Origin: CAMLFJ01 sp035524955
Lineage (GTDB): Bacteria; Methylomirabilota; Methylomirabilia; Rokubacteriales; CSP1-6
DNA length: 64,000 nt
Direction of reading: 5' to 3'
Assembly (NCBI GenBank): GCA_035524955.1
Contig: DATLFG010000008.1
Coordinates: 1-64,000 of the forward strand
Shown here piece after piece: positions 7,625 through 16,329 of this stretch. Positions within the stretch are counted from its first letter, which is position 1. Each line of letters starts with the position of its first letter. The notes beneath the pieces are model-generated. The model was given only the letters and a program-made list of their open reading frames with translations. It searched no databases and had not been told where the DNA came from. The position numbers were made by a program, and so were the translations under genes.

Positions 7625-8767
7625 CTACCGGACGCCCAGCTTCAGCAGGTCTCCGATGGTGGCGGAGGCCTTGAGCCCGGAGCCGGTGAGCACCAGCACC
7701 GTGTCCTCCTGCGGGCGGATGACGCCCGCGGTGAGGAGCCGGCTCAGCCCGGCCGCGGCCACCGCGGAGGTGGGCTCGACGTAGAGGCCGCGCCGGGCCA
7801 AGGCGCGCAGGGCCTGGACGATCTCGGCCTCCTCGACCGCCACGATGCTGCCGCCGGTCTCGCGCACCGCGCGCAGCACGTCGACCACGCGGGTGGGCTT
7901 GGGGGTGGCGATGCCCTCCGCCACGGTGGGCGCGATCTCGGAGGCCACGAGGTGCTCGAGGCCCGCGCGGAAGGCGGCCGCGAAGGGCGCGCAGCGCGCG
8001 GCCTGCACGCCGAAGAGCCGCGGCCGGCGCGCGATCTCCCCCGAGCGGACCAGCTCGTCGAAGCCCCGCTCGGCGCCCAGCACGTTGCTGCCGTAGCCGA
8101 GCGGCACCACCACGTTGTCGGGGGCGCGGAAGCCCGCCTGCTCCCACAGCTCGTAGGCGAGGGTCTTGGTCCCTTCCACGAAGAAGGGCTGCCAGTTGTG
8201 GCTCGCGTAGAAGATCGCGTTGCTCGGGTCGCTGGTCTGCGAGAGCGCCGCCTCCGCCACGTCCTGGCGCGAGCCCTTGATCGTCACCACGTCGGCGCCG
8301 CAGGCCGCGATCTGGGCGATCTTGGGATAGGACGCGGTCTCCGGCACCAGGACGCGGCAGGCGAGGCCCGCCGCCGCCGCGTAGGCCGAGAGCGACGCCC
8401 CCGCGTTGCCCGAGGAGTCCTCGAGCACCCGGGTGACCCCGCGGCTCTTGAGATAGCTCACCATCACGGTCATGCCCCGGTCCTTGAACGAGCCAGTCGG
8501 CATCATGAACTCGAGCTTGTAGTGGACGGGCGCGCCGTGCCATTCCCCGGCGAGCAGCGGGGTCCACCCCTCGCCCAGGCTCACCGCGTGCTCGGCGCCG
8601 ACCAGGAGCGCGCGCGCGTAGCGCCACACCGAGCGGCGCGCGGGGTCGATGTCCACGCGCCGGAGCCCCGGGCCGGGCGCGAGGTTCAGGTAGTGGCCGT
8701 TGTCGGCCCGCCAGCGCGCCTCGCTCAGCGGATAGGTCTGGCCGGTGGAGGGATCGACGTAGTGCAC
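7625..8767 (-). CDS. Threonine synthase-like PLP enzyme
   Basis: A 380-residue fold-type II PLP enzyme. Lys95 in PTGSFKDRG is the Schiff-base lysine; EDSSGNAGAS is the substrate/PLP loop; LGYGSN and the C-terminal LTGSGLKA bind the phosphate. The order and the GSFKDRG signature match threonine synthase, which makes threonine from O-phosphohomoserine. It is not with other threonine genes but 13 bases downstream of an M20 peptidase-like gene, so a catabolic or diaminopropionate/cysteate-type role is possible. Its C terminus ends against a palindromic repeat. Confidence 0.75.
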   Translation of the reverse strand: MHYVDPSTGQTYPLSEARWRADNGHYLNLAPGPGLRRVDIDPARRSVWRYARALLVGAEHAVSLGEGWTPLLAGEWHGAPVHYKLEFMMPTGSFKDRGMTVMVSYLKSRGVTRVLEDSSGNAGASLSAYAAAAGLACRVLVPETASYPKIAQIAACGADVVTIKGSRQDVAEAALSQTSDPSNAIFYASHNWQPFFVEGTKTLAYELWEQAGFRAPDNVVVPLGYGSNVLGAERGFDELVRSGEIARRPRLFGVQAARCAPFAAAFRAGLEHLVASEIAPTVAEGIATPKPTRVVDVLRAVRETGGSIVAVEEAEIVQALRALARRGLYVEPTSAVAAAGLSRLLTAGVIRPQEDTVLVLTGSGLKASATIGDLLKLGVR

Positions 8768-8780
8768 GGCAGCGGCCGCG

Positions 8781-10022
8781 TCAGAGCGTCGCTTCGAGCG
8801 CGGTGAGGGCCAGCACCCGCGTGCACAGGAAGAGATCCTCCAGGTCCACGTGCACGTCGTGGTAGTCGGTGTAGCCGCCGCCGGGGCCGTAGAGGCAGCA
8901 AGGGATGCCGGCGGCCCAGAGGTGGGTGGTGTCGTTGCCCGCGTAGCTCTGGGGCAGCCGGACCCCGAAGTGCTCGGGCTCGGCCCCGGTCATCAGGTGG
9001 AGATTGCGTCGCAGCATCTGCACGACCGGCTCCGTCTTCGGCACGTCCACCGCGGCCTTGGCGAGCCGGCCGAGCCCGCGCTCGAGCCGGGGCGGGAACT
9101 CGATCTCGTACTCGAACTTCGGATCCGCGGCGGCCAGGGCGTCGAGGGCGCGGCGGATGTCGGCCACCACCGTTTGCCCGGATTGGCTTCCGTTGAAACG
9201 CACGTTGACGTAGGCGGTGCAGAAGTCGCTCACGGTGTAGGCGCCGCGCAGGTCGTGGTCGCGGCCCCGGCCGCCGATGATCGAGCCCACGTTGAGCCGC
9301 GGCAGGCCGGGCAGGTCCGGGTCGTGGGTGTGGGTGAAGCGCAGCGTGTCGAGCGCGGCCACCGCCCGCATCATCATCGCGATGGCGTCCACCCCGTGCT
9401 CCTTCTTGCTGATGTGGGTGGCGCGGCCCAGGGTGTGGATCACCACGTCCATGGTGCCGGTGTGCTTGGTCAGGATGGTCCGCGCGCCGTAGGGCTCCGC
9501 CACCACCGCCATGTCCGCGCGCTGCCCGTGCTCGAGCGCGTGGATCGTGCCGATCCCGCTGTTGAGCTCGGCGGCCACACAGGCCAGCACCACGTCGCCG
9601 CGGATCGGCGCGCCCGCGCGCCGGAGCGCCAGCGTGGCCATGATGCAGGCGGTGACCCCGGCCTTCATGTTGTAGACGCCGTGACCGAAGAGCTTGCCGT
9701 CGGCGATCCAGGGGGCGAAGGGATCGCGCGTCCAGCCGGAGGCGAGCGGATCGATGTCGATGTGGCCGTTGAGCATGATGGATGGCCCGCCGCCGGTCCC
9801 CCGCAGGCGCGCGATGGTCTGCTTGCGGCCTGGCTCGATCTCCTGCACGGTCACCGCGAGGCCCTGGTCGGCGAGGTAGCTCGCGAGCCACTCCGCGAGC
9901 GGGGTCTCCTCGGTGGTGAACGAGGGGATCCGGATCAGCTCGCAGGCGAGACGGACCACCTCGTCGTCGTCGATCCGGTCGAGGACGCGGGCTCTGAGCT
10001 CGGCGGGTGCCGCGTCGGCCAT
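8781..10022 (-). CDS. M20 family metallohydrolase (ArgE/DapE-like) with altered metal ligands
   Basis: A 413-residue member of the ArgE/DapE/CPG2 family with the catalytic and dimerisation domains. GHIDIDP gives the first His/Asp. The usual bridging Asp in the DMKGG box is Asn here (VYNMKAG), and the usual Glu-Glu pair is Glu-Leu (AAELNSG). A closing His is present in TDYHDVH. These changes could alter or abolish dinuclear zinc binding. The ATG is chosen because a TTGACA...TATGTG promoter ends 6 bases before it; a GTG eight codons upstream lies between the -35 and -10. It is first in an operon with the threonine-synthase-like gene. Confidence 0.78.
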   Translation of the reverse strand: MADAAPAELRARVLDRIDDDEVVRLACELIRIPSFTTEETPLAEWLASYLADQGLAVTVQEIEPGRKQTIARLRGTGGGPSIMLNGHIDIDPLASGWTRDPFAPWIADGKLFGHGVYNMKAGVTACIMATLALRRAGAPIRGDVVLACVAAELNSGIGTIHALEHGQRADMAVVAEPYGARTILTKHTGTMDVVIHTLGRATHISKKEHGVDAIAMMMRAVAALDTLRFTHTHDPDLPGLPRLNVGSIIGGRGRDHDLRGAYTVSDFCTAYVNVRFNGSQSGQTVVADIRRALDALAAADPKFEYEIEFPPRLERGLGRLAKAAVDVPKTEPVVQMLRRNLHLMTGAEPEHFGVRLPQSYAGNDTTHLWAAGIPCCLYGPGGGYTDYHDVHVDLEDLFLCTRVLALTALEATL

Positions 10023-10028
10023 CGTCGT

Positions 10029-10059
10029 CACATATTGGCCGATCACCGGCGGCTGTCAA
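10029..10059 (-). promoter_or_regulatory. Promoter of the M20 hydrolase gene
   Basis: TTGACA (10059-10054), a 19-base spacer and TATGTG (10034-10029), ending 6 bases before the ATG. There is no ribosome-binding site, so a leaderless transcript is likely. The layout closely copies the one upstream of the mandelate racemase homologue. Confidence 0.5.
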
Positions 10060-10064
10060 GGCGG

Positions 10065-10094
10065 TTGACAGGCTCTCCCGCGGCGCGGTAAGAC
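10065..10094 (+). promoter_or_regulatory. Promoter of the carbamoylase gene
   Basis: A perfect TTGACA (10065-10070) lies five bases from the divergent TTGACA on the other strand. After 18 bases comes TAAGAC, a weak -10. The gene itself has a normal GGGAGG ribosome-binding site. Confidence 0.4.
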
Positions 10095-10121
10095 CGGAGC
10101 GCGCCGGGAGGGCGCCAGGTC

Positions 10122-11366
10122 ATGTCCGCATCCGATGCGATCACCATCGACGCCCCGCGCTTCTGGTCCACCGTCATGCGCTCCGGCGAGATCGGCCCCG
10201 GCAAGTCGGGCGGCCTCCGCCGCCTGGCCCTCACCGACGCGGACAAGGAGATGCGCGATCTCTTCATCACCTGGTGCACCGAGGCCGGCTGCACGGTCGC
10301 GGTGGACCGCGTCGGCAGCATCTTCGCCCGGCGCCCGGGCGTGGACGACCACCTCCCACCGGTGCTGATGGGCAGCCACCTCGACACCCAGTTCGCGGGC
10401 GGCAAGTACGACGGCATCGTGGGCGTGCTGGCCGGTCTCGAGGTGCTCCGCACGCTGGACGACCGGCGGGTGCGCACCAAGCGCCCGCTCGAGCTGGTGT
10501 GCTGGACCAACGAGGAGGGCGCCCGCTTCACGCCGCCGATGGTGGCCTCCGGCGCCTTCGCGGGTGTCTTCGACGTGGACTGGGTGCTCGCCCTGCGCGA
10601 CGACGACGGCAAGCGATTCGGCGGCGAGCTCGAGCGCATCGGCTACAACGGCAAGGCCGCGGTGGGCGGCCGCTCGATCGACGCCTACTTCGAGCTGCAC
10701 ATCGAGCAGGGGCCGATCCTCGATCGCGAGGCGGTGCCGGTGGGCATCGTGGTCGGGGGTTACGCGGCGCACGGGATGCACGTGGACGTGCACGGCGAGA
10801 CGGCCCATTCGGGGCCGACCCCGATGGATCGGCGGCGCAACGCGCTGGTGGGCGCGGCGATGCTGGTGGTCGCGGTCAACGACGTCGGCTGGAAGTACCA
10901 CGCCACCGAGGGCAAGGCCACGGTGGCCCGCCTGGTGGCCTGGCCGAACAAGGCCGGTATCCTCGCCGAGTACGCGCAGCTCACCTGCGACGTGCGCCAC
11001 GCCGACCGGGCGGTGGCCGATCGGATGTGGGCGGAGGTCAAGGCGACGATTCCCGAGTGCGCGCGCCGGGCCAATGTGGAGATGGCCATCGCGGGGGAAT
11101 GGCAGTTCGGCGACGAGCGCTTCGATCCGGGCTGCGTGCGGCTGATCCGGGAGGCCGCCCAGGCCCTGGGCGTCGCCCACCGGGACATCCTGAGCCAGGC
11201 CGGACACGACGCGTACTACGTCTCGCGGGTCGCGCCCACCGCGATGATCTTCACCCCCTGCCGCGACGGCATCTCGCACAACGAGGCCGAGCACGCCGAG
11301 CTCGACTACACCTCGCCGGGAGTGAACGTGCTGCTGCACGCAGTGCTGGCCCGGGCCAACCGGTAG
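10122..11366 (+). CDS. Zn-dependent N-carbamoyl-L-amino acid hydrolase-like enzyme (M20)
   Basis: A 414-residue amidase of the beta-ureidopropionase/N-carbamoylase/allantoate amidohydrolase group. All metal ligands are visible: GSHLDTQ (His, Asp), KYDG (bridging Asp), TNEEGARF (Glu pair), HIEQG (His) and ISHNEAE (last His). AHSGPTPM is the dimerisation-domain substrate motif. Such enzymes split N-carbamoyl or related amide bonds in pyrimidine, hydantoin or purine catabolism. It is transcribed divergently from another M20 enzyme whose ligands are degenerate. The stop is a TAG, after which the same frame stays open into the MFS gene. Confidence 0.88.
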   Translation: MSASDAITIDAPRFWSTVMRSGEIGPGKSGGLRRLALTDADKEMRDLFITWCTEAGCTVAVDRVGSIFARRPGVDDHLPPVLMGSHLDTQFAGGKYDGIVGVLAGLEVLRTLDDRRVRTKRPLELVCWTNEEGARFTPPMVASGAFAGVFDVDWVLALRDDDGKRFGGELERIGYNGKAAVGGRSIDAYFELHIEQGPILDREAVPVGIVVGGYAAHGMHVDVHGETAHSGPTPMDRRRNALVGAAMLVVAVNDVGWKYHATEGKATVARLVAWPNKAGILAEYAQLTCDVRHADRAVADRMWAEVKATIPECARRANVEMAIAGEWQFGDERFDPGCVRLIREAAQALGVAHRDILSQAGHDAYYVSRVAPTAMIFTPCRDGISHNEAEHAELDYTSPGVNVLLHAVLARANR

Positions 11367-11477
11367 CGCCGGCGCCGGCGGCGGCTGGGTAGAGGGCCCG
11401 CGATCCCGTCCGCCCCGCGGTCGCTGCTGCGCCACCCGCCGTTCGCCTTCCTGTCGTCGTCCCGGGTCCTGGCCACC

Positions 11478-12617
11478 GTGGGCTTCCAGATGCTCGGGGT
11501 CGCGGTGGGCTGGCAGCTCTACGAGCTGACCGGGAGCGCGCTCGATCTCGGGCTGGTCGGGCTCGTGCAGTTCGTGCCGATGGTCCTGCTCACCCTGGTC
11601 GTCGGTCAGGTGGCCGATCGCTGCGACCGGCGCCTCATCGTGGTCGTGTGCGAGGTCGTGAAGGCGGCGGCGGCCGCCGCGCTGGCCCTGGGCGCCCTCG
11701 GCGGCTGGCAGAGCCGGGCCAGCATCTTCGCGCTGGTGGCGCTCCTGGGCGCGGCGCAGGCCTTCGAGAACCCGGCGATGACCGCGCTGGTGCCGGAGGT
11801 GGTCGCGCGCGCGCTCATCGCCCCCGCGATGGCGTTGGTGATCTCGGCGGGGCAGACCGCCCAGATCGTCGGACCCGCTCTGGGCGGGCTGCTCTACGCC
11901 TTCGGCCCCGGCGCCGCCTACTTCACGGCCGCCGGCCTCTTCATCCTGGCCGGCGCGCTCGCGGCGGCGATCCGGGTCGCCCGCGTGGCGCGGCCCCGCG
12001 AGCCGCTCACGCTCGAGGCCGTGTTCTCGGGCGTCGCGTTCATCTACGGCCGGCGGGTCCTGCTGGGCTCCATGTCGCTCGATCTCTTCGCGGTGCTCCT
12101 GGGGGGCGCCACCGCGCTGCTGCCGGTGTTCGCCAAGGACATCCTGGGAGTGGGGCCGGTCGGGCTCGGGGTGCTGCGCTCCGCGCCCGCGGTGGGGGCG
12201 CTGGCCACCTCGGTGTTCCTGGCCCGCTACCCGCTGGAGCATCGGCTCGGACCGACCCTGTTCCGCTCGGTGATCGTGTTCGGGGTGTTCACCGTGGTCT
12301 TCGGCGTCTCCACCAGCTTCGTGCTGTCGCTGATCGCGCTCACGGTGCTCGGCGCCGCGGACGTGGTCAGCATGGTCATCCGCCTGTCGCTGGCCCAGAT
12401 CCGGACACCGGACGCCATGCGCGGGCGGGTGAGCGCGGTGCACTCGCTTTTCACCGGCACCTCGAACCAGCTCGGGGCCTTCGAGTCCGGGGTGGCCGCC
12501 GCGCTTCTCGGCGTCGTCCCCGCGGTGCTGCTGGGCGGCGTCGGCACGATCGCGGTGGCCGGGCTGTGGATGGTCCTCTTCCCCGAGCTGCGCCGGCTGG
12601 GTCGCTTCGAGGAGTAG
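11478..12617 (+). CDS. MFS exporter (EntS/MFS_3-like)
   Basis: A transporter of about 380 residues with roughly 11-12 hydrophobic segments and the MFS loop motif GQVADRCDRR between helices 2 and 3. The family exports siderophores or drugs. The GTG used here would cut helix 1: family-like sequence (LLRHPPFAFLSSSRVLATVGFQ) is encoded in frame back to about 11403, but no ATG, GTG or TTG occurs between the upstream TAG and this GTG. A non-standard start (CTG or ATC) or a sequence error is possible. It follows the carbamoylase gene in the same direction, 111 bases on. Confidence 0.75.
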   Translation: MGFQMLGVAVGWQLYELTGSALDLGLVGLVQFVPMVLLTLVVGQVADRCDRRLIVVVCEVVKAAAAAALALGALGGWQSRASIFALVALLGAAQAFENPAMTALVPEVVARALIAPAMALVISAGQTAQIVGPALGGLLYAFGPGAAYFTAAGLFILAGALAAAIRVARVARPREPLTLEAVFSGVAFIYGRRVLLGSMSLDLFAVLLGGATALLPVFAKDILGVGPVGLGVLRSAPAVGALATSVFLARYPLEHRLGPTLFRSVIVFGVFTVVFGVSTSFVLSLIALTVLGAADVVSMVIRLSLAQIRTPDAMRGRVSAVHSLFTGTSNQLGAFESGVAAALLGVVPAVLLGGVGTIAVAGLWMVLFPELRRLGRFEE

Positions 12618-12665
12618 GGGCCCGACCAGCCCGCCCCGGTGTATAGTCCCGGGCGGGAGGCCGCC

Positions 12666-13316
12666 ATGATCAAGCCGATTCGACGCATCGTGACCGGTCA
12701 CAACGCCCAGGGCCGCTCCATCTTCGTGAGCGACGGACCCTCGCCCCACGTGCTCACGCTGCCGGGGCGTCCCGACTTCGCGCTCACCGATCTGTGGGTG
12801 AGCGACGGCGCCCCCGCGTCCAATGCGGGGCGCGCCGACCCGGCCAAGCGCCGGATGACGCTGGAGCCGCCGGCCAACGGGAGCATCTTCCGGGTCGTCG
12901 AGTTCCCGCCCGACGCGGCGGGGGGCGGCTTCGACCGCGCGGCGGCCTTCCGCGCGATGGGGGCCAGCCACACCATGGACCCGGACGCCTCGCGCCATCC
13001 GGCGATGCACCGGACCGACACGGTGGACTACGCCCTCGTGCTGTCGGGGGAGATCTGGGCGCTGATGGACGAGGGCGAGACGCTGATGCGGGCGGGCGAC
13101 ACCCTCGTGCAGCGCGGCACCAATCACGCCTGGAGCAACCGGAGCGATCAGCCGTGCCTGGTCGCGTTCATCCTGGTCAGCGCGGCCCCACTCGGTGGCA
13201 GGGGCGCCGCGAAGGCGGTCAAGCGCGCAGCAGGCCGCGCCGGGCGAGGCTCGCCATCAAGGCGCCCGTCCCGAAGGACCACGGCTCGGCCGCGTCGCAA
13301 GCCACGACCTCGTTGA
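12666..13316 (+). CDS. Cupin-domain protein with an antisense-encoded tail
   Basis: A 216-residue protein. Residues 20-175 are a cupin: HPAMHRTDTVDYALVLSGEIWALMD is cupin motif 1 and GDTLVQRGTNHAWSN motif 2, with His ligands for a metal. It belongs to the small single-domain cupins with N-terminal extension often found in catabolic clusters. The natural end appears to be near SAAPL; beyond it about 40 Arg/Ser/Lys/Pro-rich residues run 98 bases into the opposite-strand FAH gene. TATAGT (12642-12647) is a candidate -10, and GGGAGG precedes the ATG. Confidence 0.8.
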   Translation: MIKPIRRIVTGHNAQGRSIFVSDGPSPHVLTLPGRPDFALTDLWVSDGAPASNAGRADPAKRRMTLEPPANGSIFRVVEFPPDAAGGGFDRAAAFRAMGASHTMDPDASRHPAMHRTDTVDYALVLSGEIWALMDEGETLMRAGDTLVQRGTNHAWSNRSDQPCLVAFILVSAAPLGGRGAAKAVKRAAGRAGRGSPSRRPSRRTTARPRRKPRPR

Positions 13317-14412
13317 CCAAGCGCCCGATCTCGGGCGCGGCGATGGACACCACGTCGCCGGTCTTGTGGGTGAAGCCGCTGCCCGGCGCGCCGCGGTCGG
13401 CCACCGGCGCGAACATGGTGCCGATGAAGAGCACGAGGCCGTCCGGATAGCGGTGGTACTGCCCGATGGCCTGGCCGGCCAGCTCGGTGAGGTCGCGGCT
13501 GATCTCGGCGACCTGGGTGGTATGCGAGATCCGGAAGCCGTCCGGGCCCTGGACCACGGTCTCGAAGGTCACGCGCCGGGCGACGTCCAGCGTGAAGCGC
13601 TCGTCGAGCAGCCGGAAGAACGGCCCCATCGCGCAGGAGGCGTTGTTGTCCTTCGCGCGCCCGAGCAGCAGCGCGCTCCGGCCCTCCACGTCGCGCAGGT
13701 TCACGTCGTTGCCGAGGGTGACCGCCACGATGGCGCCCTCGCGGTTGATCGCCAGCACCAGCTCCGGCTCGGGATTGCTCCACACCGAGGCCGGGTGCAC
13801 GCCCACGCGCGCCCCCGAGCCCACCGCGGCCATCGGCGGGCACTTGCTGAAGAGCTCCGCGTCCGGGCCGATGCCGACCTCGAGGTACTGCGACCACATG
13901 CCCTTGGCCACCAGGACCTCCTTGACGCGGCCGGCCTCGGGCGAGCCGGGCTTGATCCCGCGGAGATCGGGGCCCACGATGGCCTGGATCTCGCGCCGCG
14001 CGCCCTCGGCCAGGGCCGGGTTGCCCTTGGCGCGCTCCTCGATCACGCGCTCGAGCAGGCTCGCCACGAACGTCACGCCGCTGGCCTTCACGGCCTGGAG
14101 ATCCGCGGGGGCGAGCAGCCAGGGCTTCGAGGCGTCGCGGGCGCCTTCCACGCTGTTGGCGGCCAGGGCGTCGAGCGTGGTGAGCCGCGGCGCCGCCTTG
14201 ATCGCGACGCGCACCGCGTTGGGCGTGGCGACGTTCAGGAGGTGGCTGGTCGTCGGGTAGCGGCCGGTGAGATCCACCACTTCGTCGCCGCGCACCGCGA
14301 CGACGCAGGGGCCGTCCTCGGCGGGCGCCCACGCCCGGCCGACCAGCAGCGCGTCGCCCGCGTCGTCGCGGGGCAGGCAGTCGCGGGCGGCCAGCGCGGG
14401 CGCCGGGCTCAT
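13219..14412 (-). CDS. Fumarylacetoacetate hydrolase family protein
   Basis: A 397-residue FAH-family enzyme. NPEPELVLAI carries the metal-binding Glu, followed by VTLGNDVNLRDVEG and LLLGRAKDNNASCAMGPF, which correspond to the FAH metal/substrate region; PGSGFTHKTGDVVSI is the C-terminal family stretch. The ~130-residue N-terminal half is longer than in simple FAH proteins and resembles 2-keto-3-deoxy-sugar-acid dehydratases of this fold. It is the last gene of a seven-gene operon with an HpcH/HpaI aldolase and an SDR, which fits breakdown of a 2-oxo acid. Its last 98 bases are also read by the convergent cupin gene. Confidence 0.82.
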   Translation of the reverse strand: MSPAPALAARDCLPRDDAGDALLVGRAWAPAEDGPCVVAVRGDEVVDLTGRYPTTSHLLNVATPNAVRVAIKAAPRLTTLDALAANSVEGARDASKPWLLAPADLQAVKASGVTFVASLLERVIEERAKGNPALAEGARREIQAIVGPDLRGIKPGSPEAGRVKEVLVAKGMWSQYLEVGIGPDAELFSKCPPMAAVGSGARVGVHPASVWSNPEPELVLAINREGAIVAVTLGNDVNLRDVEGRSALLLGRAKDNNASCAMGPFFRLLDERFTLDVARRVTFETVVQGPDGFRISHTTQVAEISRDLTELAGQAIGQYHRYPDGLVLFIGTMFAPVADRGAPGSGFTHKTGDVVSIAAPEIGRLVNEVVACDAAEPWSFGTGALMASLARRGLLRA

Positions 14413-14470
14413 CGGAGCGCCGCGTAGACCGCGTCCACCCCCCTCAGGGGGTCGCAGTGCCCGTCGATCG

Positions 14471-14824
14471 TCAGCATCGAGTCACGTGGGCGGACACCGC
14501 GAGCCAGCGGCCGCCCTGGCGGGCCCACACGTCGGTGTAGCGACCGGCGCCCGGCTGGCCGTCGGGCCGCTTGTAGGTCGTGGTGGCGTGGATGATCGCC
14601 ACGTCGCCGAGCAGCCGGATCAGGACGTCGTGCGCCTCGAGGCCCGAGATGGTGACCGGCCGCGCGGTCTGCGCGAGGAACGCGGCGCGGTCCACCAGCG
14701 AGCCGTCGGGGTTCGAGCAGTAGAACTCGGGCGCCAGGATCTCGTCGAAGCGGCGCACGTCGCCGTGCTGGACCGAGCTGATGTAGTCGCGGTTGAGCGC
14801 TTCGAGGGTCTCGAGCTCGGACAT
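14471..14824 (-). CDS. SnoaL/NTF2-like small protein
   Basis: A 117-residue protein with the alpha-plus-beta cone fold pattern of the SnoaL/DUF4440 group: an N-terminal helix ETLEALNRDYISSVQHGDV, the DEILAPEFYCSNPDGSL loop, and closing strands RYTDVWARQGGRWLAVSAHVT. Members act as isomerases, hydratases or have no known activity. AAAGGA lies 8 bases before the ATG. It sits 14 bases after the amidase gene in the same operon. Confidence 0.8.
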   Translation of the reverse strand: MSELETLEALNRDYISSVQHGDVRRFDEILAPEFYCSNPDGSLVDRAAFLAQTARPVTISGLEAHDVLIRLLGDVAIIHATTTYKRPDGQPGAGRYTDVWARQGGRWLAVSAHVTRC

Positions 14825-14838
14825 GGAATGCGTCCTTT

Positions 14839-16329
14839 CTACGCGGCGTCGTAGCCCGCCGGCTTGCGGAAGCCGCCGACCTCGCGCGCGAGGAGCGCGG
14901 CGAAGCGGATTGGGGTCAGGTCTTCCAGATAAGGGCCGATGGCCTGCAGCCCGATCGGCAGGCCCTCGCGGGAGAGAGTCACCGGGAACGCGGTGGCGGG
15001 CTGGCCCGGCACCGTGGAGAGGGCCGGGTAACAGAGGCTGTGCATGTAGGGCGCGGGGCGGCCGTTCACGTCGAGCGTGAGGGTGAGGTCGCTGTCGTCC
15101 GCCGGCCACGCCCGCTCGATGTGCGGGTAGGGCAGCACGTTGATGGCCGGGGCCAGCAGCACGTCCCAGTCGCGGAAGAAGGCGCGCCAGGCCGCGCGAT
15201 GCTGCTCGCGCCGGCCGTGCCAGAACAGGTAGTCGCCCGCCGAGCCCTCGAAGCCGCGCGCGTGCGCGAGCGAGAGATCGTCGCCCGCCGCGCGGAACAT
15301 CCCGGCCTTCTGCCGGCGCGTCTCCGCGTCCAGGCGTGCGCCGGTCATCACCGCGAGCAGGGTCCGGTAGAGGCCGTGGTACTCGCGATGGTCGCCCAGG
15401 CCCTCCGGCTGCGCTTCCCGGACCACGCAGCCCAGCTTGCCGAGGCGGGCCACCAGGTCCTGCTGGGCCGCCCAGATCTGCCCGTCCACCGGATGCCACG
15501 GAATCGGCGGCAGCACCGCCACGCGGAAGTCGGCGAGCCGCTCCCGGCGCGCCGGCGGCAGCGCCACCGTCCACGCCACGTCCTCGCCCACGTCGGGGCC
15601 GGCCAGCACCGACAGGGCCAGCTCGAGGTCCTCCGCGCTGCGCGCGAGCGGGCCCTGCACGCCCATCACCACGGCCGCGTTCGGCATCGGCGGCATCGGG
15701 AACTGACCGCTGCGCGGCAGCAGCGTCTCGCTCGGCCGGTGACCGTAGACGCCGCAGAAGACGGCGGGCACCCGGATGGACCCGCCGATGTCCGAGCCGA
15801 CTTCCAGCGCGGTCAATCCAGAGGCGAGCGCGGCGGTGCTGCCGCCGCTGCTGCCGCCGGGGGTCCGGCCCACGTCCCAGGGATTGTTCGTCCGCCCGAA
15901 GATCGGGTTGGCCGACTGCCAGTCGGCCAGCATCGGCGGCACGTTGGTCTTGCCGAGGAGCACCGCGCCGGCCCGCCGGGTGCGCGCGGTGGCGGGAGCG
16001 TCGTGCGGGGAGACGTAGCCCTTCCAGTCCGGGACCCCGCAGGTGGTCCCGAGCCCGTTGACGTTGATCGATTCCTTGAGCGTGATCGGCAGCCCGAGGA
16101 GCGGCGCCGACTCGTTGCGCGCCCGGGCCTGATCGGCGGCCTTCGCCTGCTGGCGGGCGCGGTCGAAGTCGCGGACGACCACCGCGTTGAGCCGGCCGTC
16201 GTGCCGCTCGATGCGGCGGATGTAGAGCTCGGTCAGCTCCGCCGCGCTCACCGCGCCGGTGCGGAGCGCGGAGAGGAGCGCGGTCGCGCTCGCGAACGGA
16301 TCGACGTCGGCGGTCCGGGATGGGGCCAT
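14839..16329 (-). CDS. Amidase signature enzyme (cytosolic)
   Basis: A 496-residue amidase with the full Ser-cisSer-Lys triad: Lys85 in LPITLKES, Ser160/161 in GGSSGG and Ser184 in GSDIGGSIR. It hydrolyses amides to acids and ammonia; the substrate is unknown. No signal peptide is present, unlike the related Tat-exported amidase of the 24-kb operon. Its ATG shares a base with the stop of the upstream ThDP enzyme (TGATG), so translation is probably coupled. The C-terminal third (LPIGLQAIGPYLED) is typical of the family. Confidence 0.9.
   Translation of the reverse strand: MAPSRTADVDPFASATALLSALRTGAVSAAELTELYIRRIERHDGRLNAVVVRDFDRARQQAKAADQARARNESAPLLGLPITLKESINVNGLGTTCGVPDWKGYVSPHDAPATARTRRAGAVLLGKTNVPPMLADWQSANPIFGRTNNPWDVGRTPGGSSGGSTAALASGLTALEVGSDIGGSIRVPAVFCGVYGHRPSETLLPRSGQFPMPPMPNAAVVMGVQGPLARSAEDLELALSVLAGPDVGEDVAWTVALPPARRERLADFRVAVLPPIPWHPVDGQIWAAQQDLVARLGKLGCVVREAQPEGLGDHREYHGLYRTLLAVMTGARLDAETRRQKAGMFRAAGDDLSLAHARGFEGSAGDYLFWHGRREQHRAAWRAFFRDWDVLLAPAINVLPYPHIERAWPADDSDLTLTLDVNGRPAPYMHSLCYPALSTVPGQPATAFPVTLSREGLPIGLQAIGPYLEDLTPIRFAALLAREVGGFRKPAGYDAA

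Noticed and set aside
11364..11480. Possible TAG read-through or pyrrolysine fusion of the carbamoylase into the MFS gene, since the frame stays open
   Set aside because: The codons after the TAG are a short Arg-rich run, not protein-like, and the two families are not known to be fused. No pyrrolysine gene is visible.
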